Source: Ancylobacter defluvii | GTDB taxonomy: Bacteria; Pseudomonadota; Alphaproteobacteria; Rhizobiales; Xanthobacteraceae | Direction of reading: 5' to 3' | Length of the DNA stretch: 64,000 bases | Assembly: GCF_018390605.1 (NCBI RefSeq) | Contig: NZ_JAHBGD010000004.1 | Location: 1 to 64,000 of the forward strand | Shown here: piece by piece, positions 17,042 to 24,880 of the stretch | How the letters are laid out: each line of letters begins with the position of its first letter | Numbering within the stretch: the stretch's first letter is position 1 | Position numbers and translations under genes: made by a program | Notes under the pieces: model-generated | Told to the model about the DNA's origin: nothing | The model's database searches: none | What the model saw: the letters and a program-made list of their open reading frames with translations, nothing else

Positions 17042-17063
17042 AGCCATAGCCATTTCTATGGCT
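17042..17063. promoter_or_regulatory. Perfect 8-bp inverted repeat, candidate LysR operator
   Basis: agccatag (17042-17049) and ctatggct (17056-17063) are perfect arms around ccattt. Position and symmetry fit a LysR binding site placed between divergent LysR and target genes. Confidence 0.6.
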
Positions 17064-17134
17064 GATGTCACATGGAATGATTTTTGTCGCGATCTCTCGT
17101 GAGGCATGTTCCGGGCAACAACCGGAGTGCCCCG

Positions 17135-17842
17135 ATGAACGCCCATCTCAAGATTCTTATGATCCTCACCTCCAGCGCCACCATGGGCGAGGCCGGTGAG
17201 CCGACCGGCCTGTGGTTCGAGGAATTGGCCACGCCCTATTACGCCTTCGTCGACGCCGACGCGTTGGTCGCGCTGGCGTCGATCAGGGGCGGCCCGGCAC
17301 CGATCGATTCCCGGTCTGTAAAAGCCAGGGGCGAGAACGAGGCCAATGTTGACCGCTTCCTTGTCGACGAGGCCGCGTCGAAGGCGCTGAACGAAACACT
17401 CCCCGTGCGCGCCATCGACATTTCGGAATATGACGCGGTGTTCCTGCCGGGCGGCCACGGTACCATGTGGGACCTGCCGGAGAGCGCCGAACTGGCCTTG
17501 CTGCTCGGCAAGGCATGGGCGGACGGAAAGGTTATTGCTGCTGTCTGCCACGGCCCGGCCGGACTGGTGAACGTCAAGGACGAAGACGGTATTCCGCTGG
17601 TGAGCGACCGCCGCGTCACTTGTTTCTCCGACAGCGAGGAACGCGCCGCTGGACTGGATGAGGCCGTACCTTTCCTGCTGGAAACCCGCCTGCGGGCGCT
17701 GGGTGGTCGTTACGAAAGCATCGCCGATTTCCAGTCCTTCGCCATTGCCGATGGCCGGCTCGTTACCGGCCAGAACCCGGCGTCCTCGGCTCTGACCGCC
17801 AGATTGACGCTGGAGGCGCTGAACAGCGGGGACGCACGATGA
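17135..17842 (+). CDS. DJ-1/PfpI family protein (Hsp31-like), intact
   Basis: 235 residues. LKILMILTSSATMGEAGEPT opens the fold; GLWFEELATPYYAFVDA has the Glu of the catalytic site; AVFLPGGHGTMWDLPESAEL and VIAAVCHGPAGLVNVKDEDG carry the nucleophile elbow with Cys in V-C-H-G-P. The C-terminus LVTGQNPASSALTARLTLEAL is typical of Hsp31-type glyoxalase III/deglycase proteins. Start at 17135 rather than the upstream 17084 by homology. Its stop overlaps the ATG of the MFS gene (ATGA), so export and aldehyde detoxification may be linked. A broken relative is at 7099-7844. Confidence 0.9.
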   Translation: MNAHLKILMILTSSATMGEAGEPTGLWFEELATPYYAFVDADALVALASIRGGPAPIDSRSVKARGENEANVDRFLVDEAASKALNETLPVRAIDISEYDAVFLPGGHGTMWDLPESAELALLLGKAWADGKVIAAVCHGPAGLVNVKDEDGIPLVSDRRVTCFSDSEERAAGLDEAVPFLLETRLRALGGRYESIADFQSFAIADGRLVTGQNPASSALTARLTLEALNSGDAR

Positions 17843-19038
17843 GCGCCCAGGAAAGGAACGACCTCGGATCGCAGGCTGCCCACATCCCGCTGGTCATCTA
17901 TGTCTTCGCGCTCTCGGCCTTTGCTCTGGGATTCACTGAGTTCGTCACCATCGGTTTGGTCTCGGACATCGCCGCCGACCTGAAGGTGGATGTCGGTCAA
18001 GTGGGCGCCGCCGTCGCCGCCTATGCTATCGGCGCGACCATCGGCGCACCGATCCTGACGGCGCTGGCCGCGAGTTGGAGCCGAAAGCATCTTCTGCTGG
18101 TGGCGATGATCGTGTTCACCATCGGCAACTTCCTTGTCGGCCTGTCCGGAGATCTTCCTTCGTTGCTGGCGGCCCGGTTCGGATCGGGGCTGGGCCATGG
18201 TGTTTTCCTCGCCGTTGCTTCCAGCGCGGCAACGCGGTTGGTAGCCCCGGAACGGGCGGGAAGGGCGGTTGCCGTGGTCTTCGGCGGGCTGACGCTGGCG
18301 CTGGCCTTTGGCGTGCCGATCGGCACTTTCCTGGGTGGCATCTGGAGTTGGCAGACTATTTTCACGGGCGTGGCGATCTGCGGTGCGGTTGGCGTGGCCG
18401 GTTTGCTCCTTTTGATGCCAAACGCGCGGGATGGCGGCGAGGCTAGGGACGCACTCCACAATCTGCTGGCACTGATCGACCGCCGCCTGCTCGGCGCGGC
18501 GTTCATCACCGTGCTGGCCTATACCGGCTCCTTCTGCCTGTTCTCCTACATCTCGCCGCTGCTGATCGAAGTGACCGGGATGGATGCCGCCTGGGTCAGC
18601 TCGATGATGCTGGTCTATGGCGTCGCGGCGGCCATCGGCAATGTTGTCGGCGGTCGCATGACCGACAGGCTCGGCCCCGACAGGGCGGTGATGATTGTTC
18701 TGGTAGGCCTTGCCGTAGTGCTGGCCGCGATGTGGCCGGCGGTGCATTCCATCCCCGCCATGGCCGTGCTGATCGCGGCGCTCGGCGCGCTGACCTATGC
18801 GGCGGTACCCGCCTTGCAGGCCCGCGTCATCGGCATCGCCGAGCGTCAGGCCCCCAAGGCGCTTGCCGCCGCCGCCGGCCTCAATATCGCCGGGTTCAAC
18901 TCCGGCATCGCGCTCGGCTCTCTGATCGGCGGCAGTGTGATCGGCGCGTTCGGATTGACCGCGACCGCCATCGTCGGTGCGGGAGCGGCAATCGCTGGAC
19001 TCGTCGTGTTGACGCTTCAGAAAGGGAAAGGCGATTGA
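17839..19038 (+). CDS. MFS exporter (DHA1 type), paralogue 1
   Basis: 399 residues, 12 predicted membrane segments. LSAFALGFTEFVTIGLVSDI and LGHGVFLAVASSAATRLVAP match the arabinose-efflux/PbuE-like DHA1 branch. The motif between helices 2 and 3 is ALAASWSRKHLLL, a weak motif A. It is translationally coupled to the DJ-1 gene. A close paralogue at 20120-21328 shares the same landmarks almost residue for residue in helix 1. Substrate is not predictable. Confidence 0.9.
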   Translation: MSAQERNDLGSQAAHIPLVIYVFALSAFALGFTEFVTIGLVSDIAADLKVDVGQVGAAVAAYAIGATIGAPILTALAASWSRKHLLLVAMIVFTIGNFLVGLSGDLPSLLAARFGSGLGHGVFLAVASSAATRLVAPERAGRAVAVVFGGLTLALAFGVPIGTFLGGIWSWQTIFTGVAICGAVGVAGLLLLMPNARDGGEARDALHNLLALIDRRLLGAAFITVLAYTGSFCLFSYISPLLIEVTGMDAAWVSSMMLVYGVAAAIGNVVGGRMTDRLGPDRAVMIVLVGLAVVLAAMWPAVHSIPAMAVLIAALGALTYAAVPALQARVIGIAERQAPKALAAAAGLNIAGFNSGIALGSLIGGSVIGAFGLTATAIVGAGAAIAGLVVLTLQKGKGD

Positions 19039-19073
19039 TCGCATTCCCCGCACCAATCCCTGCACCTCACTGC

Positions 19074-19976
19074 TCATGTCTCCCAGGGAGCATTGCGCCA
19101 GAGCTGAGCCAGGAAATCACCGAAGACGCTGATCCGCTTCGGCACAGGTTCGCGCTTTGGACGAACAAAGCTGATCGGGCTGGCCTCTTCCTTCCAGGAT
19201 GGCAGGATTTGCACCAGTCTACCCGCCTTCAATTCGTCGGTTACGTCCCAAAGCTCGCGCAACGAAATGCCAAGTCCCGCGACACACCATGTCTTCAACG
19301 TGATACCGTTGTCTGTCGCCAAGTCGCTCGAAACGGCCATTTCGACCGCTGTTTCGTCGTCGTGCAACGTCCAAATGTTTCGCAGGCCTGGATATGCGAC
19401 GAGCAGGCAGGTGTGCCCGGCGAGGTCTTGTGGGTGTTCCGGCGTACCTCGCTCGGCAAGATAATCGGGCGTAGCGACCAGGATGCGGTGGTTGTCGGCA
19501 AGCCGACGTGCGATCAGGCGGGAATCGGCCAGCTTCGCCACGCGGATCGCCACGTCTATGTCGCCGGCATAAAGGTCCACGATGCGGTCGGTCAGGTGCA
19601 GTTCGAAGCCGACCTTCGGATGCTGCTTGCGAAAAGCGGCTGTCGCTGCCGCCACATAGCGGCTGCCGAACGGCACCGGGGCTTTCACGCGGATCGTGCC
19701 CGTCAATTCGCCTGATCCGGCGCGGGCGATCTCGGCGGCCTCATCGAGCAAGGCAAGAGCGACCCGTGCCCGCTCGGCCACAGCCCTGCCTTCCTCGGTG
19801 ATCTTCAATTGGCGCGTGTTGCGCTCGAACAGGGTCGCGCCGAGCTGTCGTTCCAGCCGGGCGATCTGCTTGCTGACCGTGGTGGGCGCGAGGTCCATCG
19901 CGCGGGCAGCAGCCGAGAAGCTGCCGCATTCGGCCACGCGAACGAACACCGCCAGATCATCAAGGTTACGAACCAT
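19074..19976 (-). CDS. LysR-type regulator between the two MFS genes
   Basis: 300 residues. It starts MVRNLDDLAVFVRVAECGSF; HTH is AARAMDLAPTTVSKQIARLE, then LFERNTRQLKITEEGRAVAE. The effector part is of the CrgA/DmlR type (IRVKAPVPFGSRYVAAATAA). It is convergent with MFS 1 and divergent from MFS 2 (gap 143 bases), so MFS 2 is its likely target. In the gap TGC and GCA flank 11 bases near 20000, a possible T-N11-A box. Confidence 0.88.
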   Translation of the reverse strand: MVRNLDDLAVFVRVAECGSFSAAARAMDLAPTTVSKQIARLERQLGATLFERNTRQLKITEEGRAVAERARVALALLDEAAEIARAGSGELTGTIRVKAPVPFGSRYVAAATAAFRKQHPKVGFELHLTDRIVDLYAGDIDVAIRVAKLADSRLIARRLADNHRILVATPDYLAERGTPEHPQDLAGHTCLLVAYPGLRNIWTLHDDETAVEMAVSSDLATDNGITLKTWCVAGLGISLRELWDVTDELKAGRLVQILPSWKEEASPISFVRPKREPVPKRISVFGDFLAQLWRNAPWET

Positions 19977-20119
19977 TTCTTCCAGCGCGCCATAAGTGCT
20001 CTCCCATTATGCAACTTTCTTACCATCAAGGCAAAGGACAAGGTGCCGCCGAAGCAATTGCGCCTGCCGGTTTCCGAGGTCCCGCAAGGAGCGGGCGGGC
20101 TTGTCTGGAAAGGTCGGCC

Positions 20120-21328
20120 ATGCCTCCCGTCATCTATATTTTCTCGCTCTGCACTTTCGCCGTCGGTTTCACCGAGTTCATCACCATCGGCCTCGTCTCG
20201 GCGATGGCCGATGATCTTCAGGTCGATGTCACGCGCATCGAGCTGACCGTCACGACCTATGCGGCCGGCGTCGTGATCGGCGCGCCGGTTCTTACCGCGC
20301 TCGCCGCCCGCTGGTCGCGTAAGCGTCTGATCTTCGCCGCCATGCTGGTGTTCACCGCCGGCAACGTGATCGCGGGCCTCTCCGGCAGCCTGACGCCGCT
20401 GCTCTTCGCCCGGCTGCTCTCGGGCCTCGCTCACGGCGTCTTCTTCGCCGTCGCCTCCAGCGTGGCGACGCGGCTGGTCGCACCTGAACGCGCAGGTGCG
20501 GCTCTCGCCCTGGTCTTCGGCGGCGTGACGGTCGCAATGTCGCTCGGCGTCCCGGTGGGCACCTGGCTCGGCACCATCCTGCACTGGCAGGTCATCTTCC
20601 TCGTCATCGCCGCTTGTGACCTGATCGGCAGTCTCGGTATCGAAGTACTGATGCCGGCTGGATCGGGTGAAGCTGCGACGAAGGGCGCGGGTCTGCGTGA
20701 TCTCGGCGTGTTCTTCGATCGCCGGCTGCTTGCCGGGGCGAGCAGCCCGATGCTTTCCTATACCGGCTCCTTCGCGCTCTATACCTTCGTCTCGCCGTTT
20801 CTGTTGCAGGTGACCAATGTCAGCGTCGGGACCGCGAGCTTGACGTTGCTCGCCTACGGCCTTGGCGCGGCAGTCGGAAATGTGATGGGCGGCCGCCTGA
20901 CCGACAGGCAGGGCATGGACCGCGCCTCAATCATCCTGCTGACCGGCATCCTCCTGTCCTTCGTGTTGATCGCCTTTGCGCTCAATCAGCCTGCCGCGAT
21001 GATCGGGCTGGTGGCGCTGCTGGGTCTGACGATCTATGGCGCGATCCCGCCGCTCCAGTCGCGTATTCTTATGCTGGCCGAACGCCACCAGCCACAGGCT
21101 ATGGACGTGGCTTCAGGCATGAACATCGCCGCCTTCAATGCCGGCGTGGTGGTCGGCTCGGGGATCGGCGGCGCAGCCATCAGCGCCTGGGGCCTGCCGT
21201 CGCTCGCGCCGGTGGGGCCCGCCATCGCGGTGGTCGCATTTATCGCGCTTCTCTGGCAGATCGTCTTGCCTTCGATGAACGCGTCCCGGCGCGATGCTAC
21301 GCCGGCCACGGCACACGAAGGGCATTGA
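20120..21328 (+). CDS. MFS exporter (DHA1 type), paralogue 2
   Basis: 402 residues. MPPVIYIFSLCTFAVGFTEF starts helix 1; LAHGVFFAVASSVATRLVAP and FGGVTVAMSLGVPVGTWLG match paralogue 1 at 17839. The ATG at 20120 has GGAAAGG upstream; the frame is open further 5' but that part is not MFS-like. Three bases after the stop an esterase remnant region begins, suggesting that this MFS gene once led into another gene. Confidence 0.9.
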   Translation: MPPVIYIFSLCTFAVGFTEFITIGLVSAMADDLQVDVTRIELTVTTYAAGVVIGAPVLTALAARWSRKRLIFAAMLVFTAGNVIAGLSGSLTPLLFARLLSGLAHGVFFAVASSVATRLVAPERAGAALALVFGGVTVAMSLGVPVGTWLGTILHWQVIFLVIAACDLIGSLGIEVLMPAGSGEAATKGAGLRDLGVFFDRRLLAGASSPMLSYTGSFALYTFVSPFLLQVTNVSVGTASLTLLAYGLGAAVGNVMGGRLTDRQGMDRASIILLTGILLSFVLIAFALNQPAAMIGLVALLGLTIYGAIPPLQSRILMLAERHQPQAMDVASGMNIAAFNAGVVVGSGIGGAAISAWGLPSLAPVGPAIAVVAFIALLWQIVLPSMNASRRDATPATAHEGH

Positions 21329-21339
21329 CATGACCCCTC

Positions 21340-21565
21340 CATCCGCAGACTGCCGCATTCCTGGCCGATTGGCGTTCGGATCTATACGCCACGGGGTGAC
21401 CGGCCGTTTTCTCCGACGCCATCCACCCACGGCGGCGGCTTTTGCATCGGCTACGTCGATACGACGGACGGGCCGTGCTGCAATGGCTCGTGGAGCATCG
21501 CTGCGAGATCGGCGGCGACCCGTCCCGCACCGCCGTCGCCAGAAACAGCTCGGGCGACGGACAAG
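21340..21565 (+). pseudogene. Remnant of an HSL-family alpha/beta hydrolase (esterase)
   Basis: Three short runs in different frames keep family order. First ADCRIPG (about 21345-21362); then PIGVRIYTPRGDRPFSP (from 21365) leading into STHGGGFCIGYVDTTDG, which contains the oxyanion motif H-G-G-G-F near 21427. Then, after an internal deletion, AVLQWLVEHRCEIGGDPS, RTAVARNSSGDG (21471-21560), the decayed nucleophile elbow corresponding to G-D-S-A-G-G. The N-terminus, the middle third and the C-terminal half are gone. Intact relatives are about 310 residues, so this is a heavily deleted copy without function. Confidence 0.65.
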
Positions 21566-21712
21566 TCACGGGCGGCTACTTCGCCGATGCTGGAAGACGT
21601 CCCCGGCCTTCACCCGCGACCACCTTGAAGGAGGAAGCGAACGTCATTCGCGACATGGCGCACGCTCGAGCAAGTTCCTTCAGATGTATTCAGAGGGCAA
21701 TCGGCGGCGTTC

Positions 21713-21737
21713 GGCGGAACAGGAGGGATTCGAATTT
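21713..21737 (-). other. tRNA-Ser-like 3' end (possible att fragment)
   Basis: On the minus strand the 25 bases include ttcgaatccctc followed by ctgttccgcc. This looks like the T-loop, the 3' half of the T-stem, the 3' acceptor strand and discriminator plus CC of a class II tRNA. The 5' half of the T-stem does not pair, so no tRNA is encoded. Fragments like this are left at the far end of elements integrated in tRNA 3' ends. Weak evidence because the matching partner is not in the window. Confidence 0.3.
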
Positions 21738-21834
21738 AGGTGTTCGCCTGCCCATCGATGGGAGCAACCAACAAGATAGGTCGGTGAGATAGCCCCAAGG
21801 AAGCGAACCTTCGCCATCCTGCAAAAGGAGGGCC

Positions 21835-21894
21835 TTAGAGGGCGATAGCGTAGACATAGTTCTCATCATCACCCGGTGCGGCGCGCCAAATTTT
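21835..21894 (-). pseudogene. Relic copy C of the repeated small protein family
   Basis: Minus-strand codons read KIWRAAPGDDENYVYAIAL then TAA (21835-21837). A stop lies just upstream of K, so only the C-terminal 19 codons remain, next to the truncated end of the IS3 remnant. It matches copy A (6754-6882) at 13 of the 17 positions from I-W to I-A-L. Confidence 0.5.
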
Positions 21895-21939
21895 TCAAAG
21901 ACTTAGCGAGAATCGGTTTTGGTTCGGAGGCGAATAGCG

Positions 21940-22700
21940 GATATCGCGGCCTGCACCGACGCTACTGACGGAGGGCTCGATGCCTGCCTCAGCGAGACGT
22001 TCGGTGTAGCGGATGCTCATATATTGTGAGCCGCGGTCGCTATGATGCACCAGGCCGCCCCTCGTGAAAGGCCTGCTCCAGGGCATCCAGCACGAAGCTG
22101 GCATGAGCGGTCCGGCTCACCCGCCAGCCGACGATACGGCGGGCGTAGGCGTCGATCACGTCAGCGTAAATGCAGAGCATTTGTCGCGTCGCGACGTAGA
22201 CGAAGCCAGACCAGGTCGAGACATATGTGAAGTCCGACAGCCACAGCCTGTTCGGCGCCGGGGCATGGAAGACCCGGTTCACACGGTCGAGCGGGCTGGT
22301 GCCGCCTTGTCCGGGATGGTCGTGCGAACCGGCTTGCCGCGGATCACACCGGCAAGGGGCCCATGCTCCGCATCAGCCGTTCGAGGGTGCAGCGAGCCAC
22401 GTCGCCCCCTCGCGCATCATCTGTCGCCAGACCTTGCGCACGCCATAGACCTCGAAGTTCTCGGCAAAGACCCGTGCAATCTGGGACCGCAAGGTCGCGT
22501 CCCGTAGCGCCCGTGCCGAGCACTTCAACGGATCGAGCCGCCGGGCGACATGCGCATGATAGGTCGATGGGGCGATCGGCAGCAGCTTGCAGATCGGCTC
22601 GACCCCATATGCATCGCGATGATCGTCGATGAATGCGATCAGCGGGTTCCAGGCTTGTAGCCTGGGCGGTCCGGCCGGGAGCGCGAACCATCCGGCGGTG
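21940..22700 (-). pseudogene. IS3-family transposase (OrfB) remnant, frameshifted and truncated
   Basis: Read on the minus strand from about 22700 the pieces are: LIAFIDDHRDAYGVEPICKL, RVFAENFEVYGVRKVWRQMM (frame 1); DVARCTLERLMRSMG (frame 2); GVIRGKPVRTTIPDKAAP (frame 3); NRLWLSDFTYVSTWSGFVYV with the first catalytic Asp, and ARRIVGWRVSRTAHASFVLD. A last frame has LVHHSDRGSQYMSIRYTERL with the second Asp. The sequence stops after SVSSVG, before the catalytic Glu. At least four frameshifts are needed. About ten extra codons (TRQMLCIYAD) interrupt the YVAF-VIDAY segment expected in intact copies. The element is dead. Confidence 0.85.
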
Positions 22701-22987
22701 ACGGCACACCGGACGTCTGGCGACGCGCTCTATCCGGCGAGGAATCGGCGTTGCCCCGGACGTGGCGGGGTGCCGGGAGATCGGTCGGGGAAGTCGATGA
22801 CGTAGCGTCATCGAATAGTACGATCAGCCTATCCGTCCGGTTGCCAGCGCTATGTCGATGCCGATTCGAGCCGGCTCGATATGAGCTCCCCCCAAGTGAC
22901 TGGTGGCATTCTCGTCGCGCGAGCAGGCGAAGTCGCGGCTATCGTTTTGACACCGTCAATTCAACGGACAAATCAAAGAGATAAGCC

Positions 22988-23482
22988 ATGTCGCTCAGAT
23001 CTTCACTGTGCGCGGTCGCGCTCATTCTGGCTACCGCCTCCACAGCCTACGCCGAGAATAACAGAGGTTCGGTGTCGCAATCCGGCAGTCGCAATTCCGG
23101 CAGCATCGGCCAGGTCGGACGGGGCAACAGCGCCGACATGGCGCAACTCGGCCGTGGCCATAGCGCGCTGTCGTTGCAGGTCGGGGCGGACAACGTCGTC
23201 AACATCGCGCAACGCAACAAGAAGAATACCGCCGGCGTTGTGCAGTCCGGATGGGGCAACTGGGCCAAGGTCCAGCAGTTCGGATTGAAAAACAATGTCA
23301 GCGTCTCGCAGACCGGGCGCGCCAATCGGACGCGGATCGTCCAGATGGGCGAAGCCAACGTCGCGGTGATCGACCAGTCCGGCTGGGTCAACCTGGCGCA
23401 GGTGTTCCAGCTCGGCACCGGAAGTCAGGTGGTCAACAACCAGACCGGCCACCACAACGTCCTCGTCGCCGTGCAGCGCTGA
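22988..23482 (+). CDS. Curlin-like repeat protein (CsgA/CsgB type), secreted
   Basis: 164 residues. A signal peptide of about 22 residues ends in TAYA. From residue 28 the whole protein is twelve consecutive 11-residue units of pattern x-[VI]-x-Q-x-G-x-x-N-x-x (for example SVSQSGSRNSG, SIGQVGRGNSA, RIVQMGEANVA), then VAVQR. Gln and Asn at fixed positions and Gly between them are the curlin signature that stacks into a beta-solenoid amyloid. Curli subunits usually have about five 22-residue repeats, equivalent to ten of these units, so length is normal. No csgG, csgE or csgF homologue is in the window, so export must depend on genes elsewhere. IS remnants on both sides suggest transfer. Confidence 0.85.
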   Translation: MSLRSSLCAVALILATASTAYAENNRGSVSQSGSRNSGSIGQVGRGNSADMAQLGRGHSALSLQVGADNVVNIAQRNKKNTAGVVQSGWGNWAKVQQFGLKNNVSVSQTGRANRTRIVQMGEANVAVIDQSGWVNLAQVFQLGTGSQVVNNQTGHHNVLVAVQR

Positions 23483-23841
23483 ACGGATGGCCGCCTATCC
23501 TATGGTTGGCCGGCGTGAAGCGCGCCGGCGCCAAGGCCCGGATATGCGGCGGCGGCGACCAGTAGTGCGGCGCGCCCGCGGACGCTTTCCCTGCCCGTCG
23601 GCCCGGTGGGGCCGATGGCGGAGGCGACCTCATGCGAATGAGATTGGCGCCGGTCGGCCGGCTTGGCTGACGGTGCCCCGTACGTGGAATGGAAAAGCTC
23701 CCGCCGGCTTGTGGCGGGAGCTTTGTCATGGAAGGATCGGCGGACGCGACAGTGAACGCTGGGGCGGCCACTTCGTCCCGGCCGGGATTCGCGAGCGTTC
23801 CTGCTTCGGCCAAACTGCGCCCGGCCCAAACCGCGCCGAGC
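23483..23841. other. Intergenic stretch between curlin-like gene and IS481-type element
   Basis: No coding sequence is supported. The only clear feature is the hairpin at 23694-23724. Confidence 0.5.
23694..23724 (+). terminator. Strong hairpin, probable intrinsic terminator
   Basis: aaagctcccgcc (23694-23705) pairs perfectly with ggcgggagcttt (23713-23724) around a 7-base loop. The 3' arm ends in TTT. The A-rich 5' and T-rich 3' flanks make it able to work in both directions. It lies 212 bases after the curlin-like stop and 130 bases from the transposase. Confidence 0.65.
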
Positions 23842-24835
23842 TGTGAGTTCTGATCAGGTTGGTCCGGCGAGAGCCTGGGCGGGTGTCCTTGGGGCGAGGC
23901 TAGCATGAGGGCTCTGGTGATTGCGCCAGGCCAGCCATCGGGGCAGGTCAGTGGCTCTGCGATCGGAAGACTGGAGCGGGATGGCGTAGGCCCATTCGCG
24001 CAGCAGGGTCTGGATGAACCGCTCGGCCTTGCCGTTGGTTTTCAGCGTGTAGGGCCGGGTGCGGATATGCCGGATACCCAGCATCCTCAGCACTTTGCGG
24101 AACAGCCTGGCGATGTAGCTGGACCCATTGTCGGCCATTACCCGCTCGCCCCCGACGCCGCGCGCCCGGAACCAGCGCAGGGGGCGAATGAGGAAGCCCG
24201 TCGTCGATCCGCGCCGCTCGTCGGGCAGCATTCCACATAGGTAAGGCGGGTGGCGTCATCGATGGCCACATGCAGGAAGTCGTAGCCCGTGCCTTCACTG
24301 GCACCGCGCCGGTTGCCGGTGATGCGGTGGCCGACACCCGCGAAGCGGGCGAGCTTCTTGATGTCGAGATGGAGCAACTCGCCCGGCTGTTCGCGCTGAT
24401 AGAGTCGCACCGGCTCCTTCGGCACCAGCGCGGTGAGGCTTCCGAGCCGCATCCGCGTCAGCCATGCGGCCGCCGTGGAACGGGCGAAGCCCAGCCGGAC
24501 CGCAATCTCCTCGCCACTCAGCCGATAGTCCCGGCGCAGGCGGGCCGCCAACTCCCGTAGAACCGGCCAGCCTCATCGTCTGCGGCATGCGGCCGGGAGG
24601 AGCGGTTCTCAAGGCCTGCCGCCCCCTCTGCCCGCCAGCGGCGAGCCATTTGCGGGCTGTCCTTTCGCTGATCGCGAAGCCGGCCGCCACCTCGGAAACG
24701 GGCCGACCCTCCTCGACGATCCGCCAAACCGTCTCGGCCCGACCAAGCGGCGTCGTTCGCGCATTCGGGTGCGGATTGTTCATCCTCGTGTCCTGCGGTC
24801 GGTCGTGTCGCAACAACCACCTTCAGGCTCTCACG
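23842..24835 (-). mobile_element. IS481-type insertion sequence, decayed
   Basis: Imperfect terminal inverted repeats are visible: gtgag-x2-ctga-x3-ggttgg from 23843 and, on the other strand from 24835, gtgag-x3-ctga-x4-ggttg. The element is about 1 kb, normal for the family, and is filled by one broken transposase. No target duplication was confirmed by eye. Confidence 0.6.
23854..24783 (-). pseudogene. IS481-family transposase, frameshifted
   Basis: From ATG 24783: MNNPHPNARTTPLGRAETVW and EVAAGFAISERTARKWLA (HTH), then a shift to RWRAEGAAGLENRSSRPHAA. Another shift gives LRRDYRLSGEEIAVRLGFAR and ELLHLDIKKLARFAGVGHRI with the first Asp. A last shift gives RVMADNGSSYIARLFRKVLR with the second Asp and TLKTNGKAERFIQTLLREWA with the Glu, ending at TGA 23854. 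All three DDE residues persist but at least three frameshifts separate them, so no functional enzyme is made. Confidence 0.88.
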
Positions 24836-24880
24836 GGCGCTGAACAACCTCTCCAGAAGCCACAGCTAGCCGGAAGGCGT

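Noticed and set aside
21713-21737. A complete tRNA-Ser gene
   Set aside because: Only the 3' end is present; D-arm, anticodon arm and 5' acceptor strand are absent.
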